64,000 nt of DNA, taken from the NCBI RefSeq assembly GCF_030816965.1, contig NZ_JAUSYQ010000002.1, forward strand, positions 2,046,001-2,110,000. Reading direction: 5' to 3'. The notes below the pieces were generated by a model that was given only the letters and a program-made list of their open reading frames with translations, searched no databases and had not been told where the DNA came from. Each line of letters begins with the position of its first letter. Within the stretch, counting starts at the first letter, position 1. Both the position numbers and the translations under genes were made by a program. Positions 8,221 through 16,474 of the stretch are shown piece after piece. This DNA comes from Streptomyces canus. GTDB taxonomy: Bacteria; Actinomycetota; Actinomycetes; Streptomycetales; Streptomycetaceae.

Positions 8221-9009
8221 TCAGGCGAACTCGGGGGCCGAGGTGGCGGGACCGCCCATGGCGTCTCGGCGCTCCGGTGGCTTCAGCGAGACCATACGGC
8301 GCCAGCCCGCGGCGCGTTCGTAGGCGTACAGGCCGTGGATGCCCGCGGCGAGGACGGCGGACTTCGCCCGGGACCAGCCGAGGATGCTTCCCATGTGGGC
8401 CATCACCGCGAGGCTGACGTCCCGGTAGACGCGGATCTCGGCCAGGGCGCACTCCCTGAGCGTGTGCCGGATGGCGCGGCCGTGGCCGGCGTAGGCGAAG
8501 CGCAGCAGTTCCTCGTGGCAGTACGCGAGGTGGTTGTCCTCGTCGCCCGAGATCATCTTCACCGCCCGGCCGAGCTCGGGGTGGTCGGCGAAGTGCTTGC
8601 GCAGCAGCTCCATCTGCTCGGAGGCCCGCTGTTCGGTGACCCTGCTGTGGGCGAGGTAGGTGACGATGTCCCGCACGGTCAGCGGCTCGTCGCTCTTGAG
8701 CTTCTCGTGGGCGAGGCCGATGCCGTGCTTCTCCAGGAGCATCGTGTAGTCCGTCTCGGGCGGGACGGGCACGGGTTCGAGACCGCGTTTCCTCATCAGG
8801 GCGTTGAAGATCCGCCCGTGCTTGTCCTCGTCGGCGCCGTGCCGGGTGATCTTGGGGGCGAGTTCGCGCTCGCTCGGCGGTACCAGCGCCGCGATGCGGG
8901 CGTTCTCCCAGCCGCCCTGCGACTCCCCGCTGGCCGCGATGGAGCAGAACAGCCGGAAGGACTCGTCGTTGTCGAGGATCTCCTGGAACAGATTCTTGGC
9001 CGAAAGCAT
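8221..9009 (-). CDS. Ferritin-like domain protein
   Basis: A 262-residue, helix-rich cytoplasmic protein. Two carboxylate/histidine motifs, HGADEDKHGRIF and ISGDEDNHLAYCHEE, are spaced as in ferritin-like di-iron four-helix bundles. The ATG at 9009 (MLSAKNLFQEIL) has GAGAGG 8 nt upstream; the longer frame to 9171 adds an unlikely Ala/Arg-rich leader. Conserved in Streptomyces at this spot next to the LLM oxidoreductase. Its substrate is unknown; oxidase, oxygenase or iron handling are all possible. Its stop codon lies about 10 bp from the tnpB stop, so the element is inserted just beyond its 3' end. Confidence 0.78.
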   Translation of the reverse strand: MLSAKNLFQEILDNDESFRLFCSIAASGESQGGWENARIAALVPPSERELAPKITRHGADEDKHGRIFNALMRKRGLEPVPVPPETDYTMLLEKHGIGLAHEKLKSDEPLTVRDIVTYLAHSRVTEQRASEQMELLRKHFADHPELGRAVKMISGDEDNHLAYCHEELLRFAYAGHGRAIRHTLRECALAEIRVYRDVSLAVMAHMGSILGWSRAKSAVLAAGIHGLYAYERAAGWRRMVSLKPPERRDAMGGPATSAPEFA

Positions 9010-9260
9010 CGTGGGGCACCTCTCTGCCGGACTCGCCGCACGCCGTAAAGAAAGAGTCAAATGCGGCGCGAGGGGTGCTGCAACAGCTAGGGCGGCCAGC
9101 TCCGCCGAACGGATGACCTCCGGGGCCACGACGGGGGCGTAACCGCAAAGAGCACGTGCGCGTTGAAGCACATGACGGCCGTGGCGGGGAAGACCCCCGA
9201 GCCCCCACCACGGCCGCGGAAACCTCCGGTGGCCGACCGTGTGTCCGTGCGCAGGCGCCG

Positions 9261-10316
9261 TTACGCGAGCCCGGCCCGCTCCAGGGCCTCGGTGCCGGCC
9301 CTGAGCGAGGCGAGCCGCTCGTCGAGGGTGAAGCCTGCGGGGGCCAAGGTGAGGGTGGTGACGCCGGCCGCCGCGTACTCCCTCATCCGGTCCGCGATGC
9401 GGTCCACGGAGCCGAGCAGTGTCGTCTTGTCGATCAGATCGTGCGGAATGGCGGCAGCGGCGCCGTCCTTGTCGCCGCCCAGGTACTTGTCCTGGATCTC
9501 GGCGGCCGCCGCCTCGAAGCCCATGCGCTGGGCGAGCTGGTTGTAGAAGTTCTGCTTGCGGCTGCCCATGCCGCCCACGTACAGCGCGGTGTAGGGGCGG
9601 AAGGTGTCGGCGAGCGTGGTCACGTCCTTGTCCTCGCCGAGGGCGAGCGGGAGGGTCGGGGCGATGTCGAACCCGTCGAGGGTCTTGCCCGCCTTCTCGC
9701 GCCCGGCACGCAGATGCCGGATCGCGGTGTCCTCCAGGTGCTCGGCGGAGGGGAAGATCAGCAGGGCCCCGTCGGCGATCTCGCCGGTCTGCTCCAGGTT
9801 CTTCGGGCCGATCGCGGCGATGTACAGCGGGATGTGCTCGCGCTCGGGGTGCACGGTCAGCTTGATCGGCTTGCCGGGGCCGCCGGGCAGGGGCAGCGTC
9901 CAGTGCTGTCCCTCGTAGGAGAGGCGCTCGCGCGACATGGCCTTGCGCACGATCTCGACGTACTCACGCGTGCGTGCCAGCGGCTTGTCGAACTTGACGC
10001 CGTACCAGCCCTCGGAGACCTGCGGTCCCGACACGCCGAGGCCGAGCCGGAAGCGGCCGCCGGAGAGCGAGTCGAGGGTGGCGGCGGTCATCGCGGTCAT
10101 CGCCGGCTGGCGGGCCGGGATCTGGAAGATGGCCGAGCCGACGTCGATGCGCTCGGTCTGTGCGGCGACCCAGGTGAGCACGGTGGCCGCGTCCGAGCCG
10201 TAGGCCTCCGCGGCCCAGCAGACGGCGTATCCGAGCCGGTCGGCCTCCTGGGCGACGGCGAGGTTGTCCGCGTCCATTCCGGCGCCCCAGTAGCCGAGGT
10301 TGATCCCGAGCTGCAT
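9261..10316 (-). CDS. LLM-class F420-dependent oxidoreductase
   Basis: A 351-residue TIM-barrel protein of the luciferase-like monooxygenase class, Rv3520c-like subgroup. Markers are the N-terminal MQLGINLGYWGAGMDADN, the AEAYGSDAATVL segment, SAIFQIPARQPAMTAMTAATLD, and GGRFRLGLGVSGPQV, all typical of F420-dependent members. It probably oxidises or reduces a small organic substrate with coenzyme F420 in the cytoplasm; the substrate is unknown. ATG 10316 has an AGGGGA-type site upstream. It is divergent from the aldo/keto reductase gene, with about 175 bp between the starts. Confidence 0.9.
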   Translation of the reverse strand: MQLGINLGYWGAGMDADNLAVAQEADRLGYAVCWAAEAYGSDAATVLTWVAAQTERIDVGSAIFQIPARQPAMTAMTAATLDSLSGGRFRLGLGVSGPQVSEGWYGVKFDKPLARTREYVEIVRKAMSRERLSYEGQHWTLPLPGGPGKPIKLTVHPEREHIPLYIAAIGPKNLEQTGEIADGALLIFPSAEHLEDTAIRHLRAGREKAGKTLDGFDIAPTLPLALGEDKDVTTLADTFRPYTALYVGGMGSRKQNFYNQLAQRMGFEAAAAEIQDKYLGGDKDGAAAAIPHDLIDKTTLLGSVDRIADRMREYAAAGVTTLTLAPAGFTLDERLASLRAGTEALERAGLA

Positions 10317-10492
10317 GGCCGATTCCCCTTACTGATCAGTAACGTCCTTGTCGGCAGACCTTAGCGTGGCAGGGCGCACCGGGGCAGGTCGCGGCCCGTG
10401 CCGATGAGCGGGCGGCGATCCCCGCGCACCTGTCGCAATCCGTTGTCCACAGGCCCCCACGCGACAGGTTCTGGCCAGTAATCTCGGCGTTC

Positions 10493-11476
10493 ATGGAGCA
10501 GAGGCATCTCGGCCGTACCGGCCTGCGCGTGTCCCGCATCGGACTCGGCACCCTCACCTGGGGCAGGGACACCGACGAACACGACGCGGCGGACCTCCTG
10601 AAAACCTTCTGGGAGGCGGGCGGGACGCTGGTCGACACGGCGGACGTGTACGGCGACGGCGAGGCCGAGTATCTGCTCGGGCGTCTCATAGAGGGCCTGG
10701 TCCCGCGCCGGGACCTGGTCATCTCCACCAAGGCGGGCAGCGTTCCCGACCCGGACATCCGCGTCGACGGCTCACGCGGGCACCTGCTCTCCGCACTGGA
10801 CGACTCGCTGGCCCGGCTCGGCACGGACTACGTCGACATCTGGCACATCCACTCCTACGACCCCTGCACCCCGCTGGAGGAGACGCTCCAGGCCCTCGAC
10901 CTGGCCGTCAGCAGCGGCCGCGCCCGCTATGCCGGGGTGTCCAACTTCTGCGGCTGGCAGCTCGCCAAGGCGGGCACCTGGCAGCTGGCGGCGCCCGGGA
11001 CGCGCACCCGGCTGGCCGCCACGCAGCTGGAGTACTCGTTGTTGCAGCGCGGGATCGAGCGGGAGGTGCTGCCGGCCGCGCTCGATCTGGGCATCGGGCT
11101 GCTGCCCTCCTCGCCGCTGGGCCGTGGTGTCCTGACGGGCAAGTACCGCAACACCACCCCGGCCGACTCGCGGGGTGCCTCGGAGCATCTCGCGCCGTTC
11201 GTCGCGCCCTACCTCGACGACACCGCGAGCCGCATCGTGGACGCGGTGACCACGGCGGCCGACGGGCTCGCGGTGACGCCGCTCCAGGTGGCCCTCGCGT
11301 GGGTACGGGACCGGCCGGGAGTGGCCGCGCCGATCGTCGGCGCGCGCAACTCGCAGCAGCTCACGGCGGCATTGTCAGTGGAGGCCCTTAGTCTTCCTGA
11401 CGAGATCTGCCGGGCGCTCGACGATGTGTCGGTGCCCGTGCACCGCTATCCCGATCACGACTGGAGCACGCTGTGA
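10493..11476 (+). CDS. Aldo/keto reductase
   Basis: A 327-residue NADPH-dependent aldo/keto reductase of the YajO/GSP69-like type. The catalytic tetrad can be placed: Asp in LVDTADVYGDG, Tyr of the same motif, Lys in ISTKAGS, and His in DIWHIHSYD. The N-terminus MEQRHLGRTGLRVSRIGLGTLTWG is diagnostic. The physiological substrate is unknown. The stop overlaps the start of the next gene by 4 nt (GTGA), so the two genes are probably one transcription unit. Confidence 0.92.
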   Translation: MEQRHLGRTGLRVSRIGLGTLTWGRDTDEHDAADLLKTFWEAGGTLVDTADVYGDGEAEYLLGRLIEGLVPRRDLVISTKAGSVPDPDIRVDGSRGHLLSALDDSLARLGTDYVDIWHIHSYDPCTPLEETLQALDLAVSSGRARYAGVSNFCGWQLAKAGTWQLAAPGTRTRLAATQLEYSLLQRGIEREVLPAALDLGIGLLPSSPLGRGVLTGKYRNTTPADSRGASEHLAPFVAPYLDDTASRIVDAVTTAADGLAVTPLQVALAWVRDRPGVAAPIVGARNSQQLTAALSVEALSLPDEICRALDDVSVPVHRYPDHDWSTL

Positions 11477-14091
11477 GCACGGAGCCGGAGCCCACGGAGA
11501 AGACCGAGCCGGGGACGCGGGGCGCCGCACCGGGGCCGGAGGGCACCGGGGAAGCGCCGGGCCGGGCGACGGACGGCGTCGCGGTGAGCGCCGGGGGCGG
11601 CGAAGAAGGGGCGACCGGGGGGTCGGACACCGGTGCCGACGGATCAGCGCGAGACTCCGTGGCGGAGAGCGGTGACGCGGGGGCGGGCGACAGCACCCGG
11701 ACCGGTGAGGGCGCCGACGGGGCTTCTGGGGGTGGCGATGGGTCGGGGGCGGCCGGGGGCGAGGCCGGTGAAGGCGTGAGTGACGGGCCTGTCGGCGGCG
11801 AGGAAGCGGAGGCCGACGCGGGCGAGGGCGGCGACTCCGCCGGCGTTGATGCGGACGGGGCGGGCAAGGCGCAGTTGTCCGAGGCCGAGGCCGAGTTGGC
11901 GGCCCAGCGGCTCGAGCGGGAGCGGATCGCACGGCGGAAGGCCGAGAAGCAGCGGCCCCTCGACAGTGGTGCCAAGCTCAGCGGGAAGGCGGCCGATCTC
12001 CTCGCTGCCGTACGGGCGGTGGAGAGCGGGGCGAAGCCCGTGGCCGCCGTCTTCAGCGAGCCCGAGCCGCCGCGTCGGCCCGCCCAGGAGCCGGTGCGGC
12101 CCCGGCCGGTGTCGGCGGAGGCGACCGGGGCCGGCGGTGTCGGCGGACCCGCGCCGGAGACCGTGGAGGCCGTACAGCGTGTGCTGGCCGAGGGCGGGGC
12201 GCCCAAGGCCCTCGCGCCGCAGGTCGCCGCGGTCCTCGGAGAAGGGGCCGCCGAGGAGCTGCGGGCGGATCCCTGGCAGTTGCTGCGGGTCACGGGCGTA
12301 CGGCCCGAGCAGGCCGACGGGTTCGCGCGGGAGCTGCTCGGCGCGGAGTGCGCGCCGGACGACGAGCGGCGGGGGCGGGCGGTCACCGTCTGGCTCCTGG
12401 AGCAGGCGGCGCTCGCCGGGCACACCGCGCTGGAGATGCCGGCGCTCACCGCCGCACTGGCCCAGCGGGGCGTGCCGGACGCCGACGCGGCCGTACAGAG
12501 CACGATCGCCGAGGCCGAGGCCCTGGTCTTCCAGGACGCGCTCGACCCGGCGGCCCCGGAACCCGCGGAGGACGACGAGGAGGGCGTGGAGCTGCCGGTC
12601 CGGATCCTGGTCGGGCTCGAGCGTTACGCCCTCGCGGAGGAGAGCCTCGCCGACGGTCTGGCCCGGCTGATCAACTCCGTGCCCAAGGAGGACGGTTCGG
12701 CCGAGGACTGGGAGCGTGCCGCCGCGTCGGCCAAGGGTTCGGCCGCCGAGCTGATCCGCGCGGTCGCGGCGGGCGGTCTGGTCCTGCACACCGGCGGCCA
12801 GGCGTCCCTGACGGAACCCGCGGCGCTGCTGACAGCAGCGCGAGGGCTGGGGCTGCGGGCATGGGCGGCCACGCACAGCCCACTGGGCCGCGACCGCTTC
12901 AGCGCCCTGCTCCAAGGCGACCGGCCGATCGCCGCCGGCGCGGACGGGGCCGCGCGGCAGGACGACACCGCAGACGCCGGCCCCCACCGGCAGGGCGGCG
13001 GTACACGCGACGCCTCCGTCCCCCAGGACGACTTCGCCCCGGCGGCAGGGGCGGCACCCGGCATCCCGACCGGCTCCGCGCCCTCGGACGGCACCCCGCA
13101 CGCACAACCCCACACCGGCTCCCCGGGCGGCACCCGGCCCGTCGCGACCGTCGCCGGGCTCCTCTCCGGTGCTGAAGGACCCGGTCGGGATGGAGACGGG
13201 GCGCTCGATCTCGACCTGCTCGTGGTGCTCGACGCGCCTCAGCTGGACGTCGAGACGGCCGCGCTGCTCGTGGAGTCGCTGCCGGACGGGGCGCGCCTGG
13301 TGCTGGGCGGAGATCCGGCCGTGCTGTGGTCGGCGGGGCCCGGACGGGTGTTCGCGGATCTGCTCGCCGCGCGGATCTGTCCGCAGGTCGCCTCGCGAAG
13401 GCCGGACCCCGGCCCCCTGGGCGAGCTGGTCTCCGGTATCGGCATCGGTGAGCTGAACCAGGTCGAGGCCCCCGGCAAGGAGGTCGTGATCGTGCCGGTG
13501 CGGGACGCGGGCGAGGCCGTGTACCGGACCGTGCAGTTGGTCGCGGACTCGGTGCCCCGGGCGCTCGGGGTGCCCGCCGAGGAGACACAGGTGATCACAC
13601 CGGGCCACGGCGGCGCCGCCGGCACCCGCGCCCTCAATGCGGCCCTGAAGGAGCGCCTCAACCCCGGCCCCGGCCGCTTCGGCGGGTTCGACCCCGGTGA
13701 CCGCGTCGCCTACTCCCCCGCACCGGGCCGTACGCTCCCGGGCCGCGTGGTCGGGGCCGACGCGGACGGCCTGCACCTGACCTGCGCAGGCGAGCCCGTC
13801 GTCGTACCGAAGGAGCGCGTGGAGCAGTCCGTACGTCACGGCTGGGCCCTGACCGCACACCAGGCGGTGGGTTGCCGCTGGCCCGCGGTGGTCGCGGTAC
13901 TGCCCGGCGACGCCACCCAGGCCCTGTCCCGCCCCTGGGTCTACACGGCGTTCGGCAGGGCGGATCGCCACCTGTCCGTGGTCCAGGGCGCGGAACAGGC
14001 CCTCCCGAGGGCGGTGGCCGAGATCCCGGCCAAGCCGCGAACGACTCGGCTGCCCGTCCTCCTCAGGACACAGACACCGACGGCCGCCTGA
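11473..14091 (+). CDS. Helix-hairpin-helix protein with degenerate RecD2-like helicase core
   Basis: An 872-residue protein. Residues 1-135 are a very Gly/Glu/Asp/Ala-rich, probably disordered region; a charged helix follows (about 135-165). Residues about 250-295 carry a helix-hairpin-helix-like segment (DPWQLLRVTGVRPEQADGFA). The middle matches RecD2 topology but no Walker A GxGKT is visible and the DEAQ box appears as DAPQ, followed by GGDPAVLWSAGPGRVFADLL, which mirrors the RecD GDxxQLxSVGPG motif. The C-terminal ~100 residues keep the SH3-like and final helicase motifs (HGWALTAHQAVG, WVYTAFGRADRHLSVV). It probably binds DNA without ATP-driven unwinding. It is translated with the upstream reductase. 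Confidence 0.75.
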   Translation: MSTEPEPTEKTEPGTRGAAPGPEGTGEAPGRATDGVAVSAGGGEEGATGGSDTGADGSARDSVAESGDAGAGDSTRTGEGADGASGGGDGSGAAGGEAGEGVSDGPVGGEEAEADAGEGGDSAGVDADGAGKAQLSEAEAELAAQRLERERIARRKAEKQRPLDSGAKLSGKAADLLAAVRAVESGAKPVAAVFSEPEPPRRPAQEPVRPRPVSAEATGAGGVGGPAPETVEAVQRVLAEGGAPKALAPQVAAVLGEGAAEELRADPWQLLRVTGVRPEQADGFARELLGAECAPDDERRGRAVTVWLLEQAALAGHTALEMPALTAALAQRGVPDADAAVQSTIAEAEALVFQDALDPAAPEPAEDDEEGVELPVRILVGLERYALAEESLADGLARLINSVPKEDGSAEDWERAAASAKGSAAELIRAVAAGGLVLHTGGQASLTEPAALLTAARGLGLRAWAATHSPLGRDRFSALLQGDRPIAAGADGAARQDDTADAGPHRQGGGTRDASVPQDDFAPAAGAAPGIPTGSAPSDGTPHAQPHTGSPGGTRPVATVAGLLSGAEGPGRDGDGALDLDLLVVLDAPQLDVETAALLVESLPDGARLVLGGDPAVLWSAGPGRVFADLLAARICPQVASRRPDPGPLGELVSGIGIGELNQVEAPGKEVVIVPVRDAGEAVYRTVQLVADSVPRALGVPAEETQVITPGHGGAAGTRALNAALKERLNPGPGRFGGFDPGDRVAYSPAPGRTLPGRVVGADADGLHLTCAGEPVVVPKERVEQSVRHGWALTAHQAVGCRWPAVVAVLPGDATQALSRPWVYTAFGRADRHLSVVQGAEQALPRAVAEIPAKPRTTRLPVLLRTQTPTAA

Positions 14092-14106
14092 CCCGTCCGA
14101 AAAAGG

Positions 14107-14143
14107 GGCGCGGCCCCGGAGATCATTCCTCCGGGGCCGCGCC
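14107..14143. terminator. Bidirectional terminator between convergent genes
   Basis: A 14-bp perfect stem (14107-14120 with 14130-14143; arm GGCGCGGCCCCGGA) with a 9-nt loop lies between the convergent RecD-like gene (stop 14091) and the gene ending at 14153. An A-rich run (14099-14104) precedes it on the plus strand, giving a U-tract to the leftward transcript. Confidence 0.8.
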
Positions 14144-14152
14144 TCATTCGTC

Positions 14153-14845
14153 TCAGCGACGGTCCACGTCCAGCGGTTCCAGGTCCTCGTCCTCGAGGTC
14201 AGCCCCGTCGGCCTCGTCATCGACGTCCTCGTCGAGGTCGTCGTCAAGATCTTCGTCGAAGACCGCGCTGACATCGAACCGGCACACCACCCGCTCCACG
14301 TCGACCTGCTCGAACGGGGCCTCCAGCCACTCCCCCGGCTCGGCCGGTTCGTCGGCCGCGGTGACCCACAGTGTGGAGTCGCCCTCCTCGAGACCGAACT
14401 CCTTGTGCCGGGAGGCGATCTCGTCGGGCTCGAACTCGCCGAACAGCACCCCCAGCGCGCCGTGCACCGTGCCGGAGGCCTCTGTGCCGACGGCGTCGTC
14501 GGCCGCCTCGACCCGCTGGGCCTGCGCCAGCAACCGCTGCGGCTCCGCCACGGCGTAATCACGGCGGATCAGCACGCTCAGCGCGTTCGGCTCCTCCGGG
14601 CCCTTGTACGGCGCGGTGTCCTCCGCGCCGGGGATCTCGAAGGGGGTGACCTCGTCGTAACGGTCGTAGAGCAGCTCGTCGTACACCTCGGCGGCCGCGG
14701 CCAGTTCGTTGAAGGCCTCGTAGACGCCGGGGTCGTCCTCCCCCGACCTCCGTTCGACCGCGGCCAGGTGGCGGTCGAGGGCGGTCTTGACCGCCTCGGC
14801 GGCGGCACGTACCTCGGCAGCGGTGGGCTGCACAGCATCAGACAT
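14153..14845 (-). CDS. Conserved actinobacterial protein of unknown function, acidic tail
   Basis: A 230-residue soluble protein. The N-terminal half is helical (VRAAAEAVKTALDRHLAAVERR, ELAAAAEVYDELLYDRYDEVTPFEIPG); the C-terminal ~35 residues are almost all Asp and Glu. ATG 14845 (MSDAVQPTAAEV) is chosen because the frame upstream reads as non-coding. It is divergent from the DUF5703 gene with only 47 bp between starts, so their promoters must overlap. I recognise it as a conserved neighbour of the chaplin locus in Streptomyces, but not its function. Confidence 0.7.
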   Translation of the reverse strand: MSDAVQPTAAEVRAAAEAVKTALDRHLAAVERRSGEDDPGVYEAFNELAAAAEVYDELLYDRYDEVTPFEIPGAEDTAPYKGPEEPNALSVLIRRDYAVAEPQRLLAQAQRVEAADDAVGTEASGTVHGALGVLFGEFEPDEIASRHKEFGLEEGDSTLWVTAADEPAEPGEWLEAPFEQVDVERVVCRFDVSAVFDEDLDDDLDEDVDDEADGADLEDEDLEPLDVDRR

Positions 14846-14892
14846 AGTGCAGACGCTATCCGTACCGGGCCCCGGACCGCACAATAGATGCG

Positions 14893-15081
14893 ATGCCGGA
14901 ATACGAATTTGTCGACGTGTACGTACCGCGGGGGGTCTCCCGCAAGGACGCCACACGTCTGCTGACGGACCATGCCGAGTACGGACACTGGGAGTTGGAC
15001 CGACTGAGCCTGATGCGCGATGGCAGCCGCAGGGTGCGGTTGCGCCGGCGGATCATCCGCCAGGTGCGTGCCACGTGGTGA
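14893..15081 (+). CDS. DUF5703 family small basic protein
   Basis: A 62-residue protein (MPEYEFVDVYVPRGVSRKDATRLLTD...) ending in an Arg-rich stretch. This is the DUF5703 pattern seen in Streptomyces. The N-terminal half is likely a small alpha/beta unit and the C-terminal half (SRRVRLRRRIIRQVR) is strongly basic, which would suit nucleic-acid contact; this is inference. It is followed after about 10 bp by a strong terminator, so it is probably monocistronic. Confidence 0.85.
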   Translation: MPEYEFVDVYVPRGVSRKDATRLLTDHAEYGHWELDRLSLMRDGSRRVRLRRRIIRQVRATW

Positions 15082-15090
15082 GACAGGCCG

Positions 15091-15128
15091 AACGGAGCGG
15101 GCCCCGCCGCGGCGGGGCCCGCTCCGTT
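15091..15128. terminator. Strong bidirectional terminator between DUF5703 gene and chpC
   Basis: An 18-bp perfect stem (15091-15108 with 15111-15128) with a 2-nt loop; the arm starts AACGGAGCGGG and the far arm ends CGCTCCGTT. It serves the convergent DUF5703 gene (stop 15081) and chpC (stop 15143). Confidence 0.85.
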
Positions 15129-15142
15129 TCACGCGGTGTGCC

Positions 15143-15955
15143 CTAGGCCGAGGCCCGTGCCCTGCGGTAGAGCACCGTGCCCGCCAGGAGCGCCCCGGCG
15201 CCCACCGGGAGGGCCAGGCCGATCGGCAGGTCGCTGCCGGTCTGGGCGAGCTGCGCGCTGCCCAGGGGCTGGGTGAGCGTCTGGGTACCGGGGTGGTTGC
15301 CGCTGACCTGCGTCTGGTGGCCCGCGCCGGGCGGGGTGGCGGGGGAGCCGAGGTGGCCGGGCTCCACCGGGTTACCGGGGTGGCCGGGGTCGCCCGGGTT
15401 GCCCGGGTTGCCGGGCTGTTCCGGCGATCCGGGCGGCGTCTGGTGGCCGCCGGGCGGGGTGTGCCGCCCGCCGCCGGAGCCGTTTCCGCAGTCGTCGTCC
15501 ATGGCGGGGTTGCCGACGCCGATAAGGTCGACGCTGTTGCCGCAGACGTTCACCGGAACGTCGATCGGCGCCTCCACGTGGTTGCCCGAGCCCACGCCGG
15601 GTGAGCCACCGGTGTGTCCGCCGGCGTGCGAACCCTCAGAGCCCGCGGAGTCTGAGTCGCCGTGTCCGCCGTCTCCGTGACCCTGGTGACCGCCGTCCTG
15701 TGCTCCGGCGCCGCCGCCCTTGCCGCAGCTGTTGCCCATCGCGGGGTTCAGGACCCCGACGACGTCCACGGTGTTGCCGCACACGTTCACCGGCACGTGC
15801 ACCGGCACCGACACCGTGTTGCCCGACAGTACGCCGGGAGAGTTCGCGCTTGATCCGCTCGCGCCCGAGTCGGCGTGGGCGGCGCCTCCTGCCGCGGCGA
15901 TCACGCCGGTCGCGGCCGCCACTGTCATCAGGCTCTTGCGGGTGACTTGTCGCAT
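15143..15955 (-). CDS. chpC: Long chaplin with two chaplin domains and sortase signal (ChpC type)
   Basis: A 270-residue secreted hydrophobic cell-surface protein that helps aerial hyphae break surface tension. It has a Sec signal peptide (MRQVTRKSLMTVAAATG to AHA), a first chaplin domain at about 40-78 (VHVPVNVCGNTVDVVGVLNP with a second Cys in GNSCGKG), a Gly/His-rich linker, a second domain at about 115-155 (IDVPVNVCGNSVDLIGVGNP, Cys in DDDCGNG), a Pro/Gly/His spacer with GNPGNPGDPGHPGNP repeats, and a cell-wall sorting signal (LAQTGSDLP, membrane helix, RRARA). ATG 15955 has AGGGA 8 nt upstream. Its position beside chpH fits ChpC. Confidence 0.93.
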   Translation of the reverse strand: MRQVTRKSLMTVAAATGVIAAAGGAAHADSGASGSSANSPGVLSGNTVSVPVHVPVNVCGNTVDVVGVLNPAMGNSCGKGGGAGAQDGGHQGHGDGGHGDSDSAGSEGSHAGGHTGGSPGVGSGNHVEAPIDVPVNVCGNSVDLIGVGNPAMDDDCGNGSGGGRHTPPGGHQTPPGSPEQPGNPGNPGDPGHPGNPVEPGHLGSPATPPGAGHQTQVSGNHPGTQTLTQPLGSAQLAQTGSDLPIGLALPVGAGALLAGTVLYRRARASA

Positions 15956-16025
15956 GTACCGAATCCCTGCTTTCGACCTTGTCCCGAAATACCGCCGCAT
16001 CGCGGTTCTGCTTCTTTTCGAAAAG

Positions 16026-16072
16026 GCCGGTCGGCCCCGGAACGCATGGCGTGCACTCCGGGGCCGACCGGC
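16026..16072 (-). terminator. Terminator downstream of chpH
   Basis: A 16-bp perfect stem (16026-16041 with 16057-16072; arm GCCGGTCGGCCCCGGA) with a 15-nt loop lies about 30 nt beyond the chpH stop, and is followed on the minus strand by CTTTTCG. It separates chpH from chpC, so chpC needs its own promoter within 15956-16025 or read-through. Confidence 0.8.
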
Positions 16073-16104
16073 TCACCCCTCTTCACTGAGGGCGAGGCAC
16101 AACG

Positions 16105-16338
16105 TCACTTGTTGATGCAGGTGTTACCGAAGGCGGGGTTCAGCAGCCCGATCACGGAGACCGTGTTGCCGCAGGCGTTCACCGGCACGTGCACGGGAAC
16201 CTGGACGACGTTGCCGGACAGAACATCCGGGGAGCCCACAGCAGCACCCTGAGCACCCGCATCGGCGACGGCAAGCCCCGCGCCCGCGAGAACCAGGCCA
16301 CCAGTGGCAGCGGCAGCGGCGACGACCTTCTTGATCAT
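16105..16338 (-). CDS. chpH: Short chaplin ChpH
   Basis: A 77-residue secreted chaplin: signal peptide of about 26 residues (MIKKVVAAAAATGG to VADA), then one chaplin domain (SPDVLSGNVVQVPVHVPVNACGNTVSVIGLLNPAFGNTCINK) with the conserved Cys pair. The mature form assembles into amyloid-like surface fibres on aerial hyphae and spores. AAGGAGG at 16343-16349 sits 4-5 nt from the ATG, an unusually strong ribosome-binding site for this genome, consistent with high output. A sigma-BldN-like promoter lies upstream. Confidence 0.96.
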   Translation of the reverse strand: MIKKVVAAAAATGGLVLAGAGLAVADAGAQGAAVGSPDVLSGNVVQVPVHVPVNACGNTVSVIGLLNPAFGNTCINK

Positions 16339-16387
16339 TCTTCCTCCTTATTGGCAAAGCGACCCCAAGTAGCGGATCGCATCACCT

Positions 16388-16415
16388 GTAACGCGGAGGG
16401 AGTAATGGGGATACG
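16388..16415 (-). promoter_or_regulatory. Candidate sigma-BldN promoter of chpH
   Basis: On the minus strand CGTATC (16415-16410) is followed after exactly 16 nt by CGTTAC (16393-16388). This resembles the sigma-BldN consensus as I recall it, CGTAAC-N16-CGTTGA, with two mismatches. BldN is known to drive chaplin genes in Streptomyces. The predicted transcript start, near 16380, would leave a leader of about 40 nt before the chpH ATG. Confidence 0.5.
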
Positions 16416-16474
16416 AGCTTATGAGCACATTCACTCTTGCCGACCGATTTCGCACGAGCGGCCGAATTGCCGCG

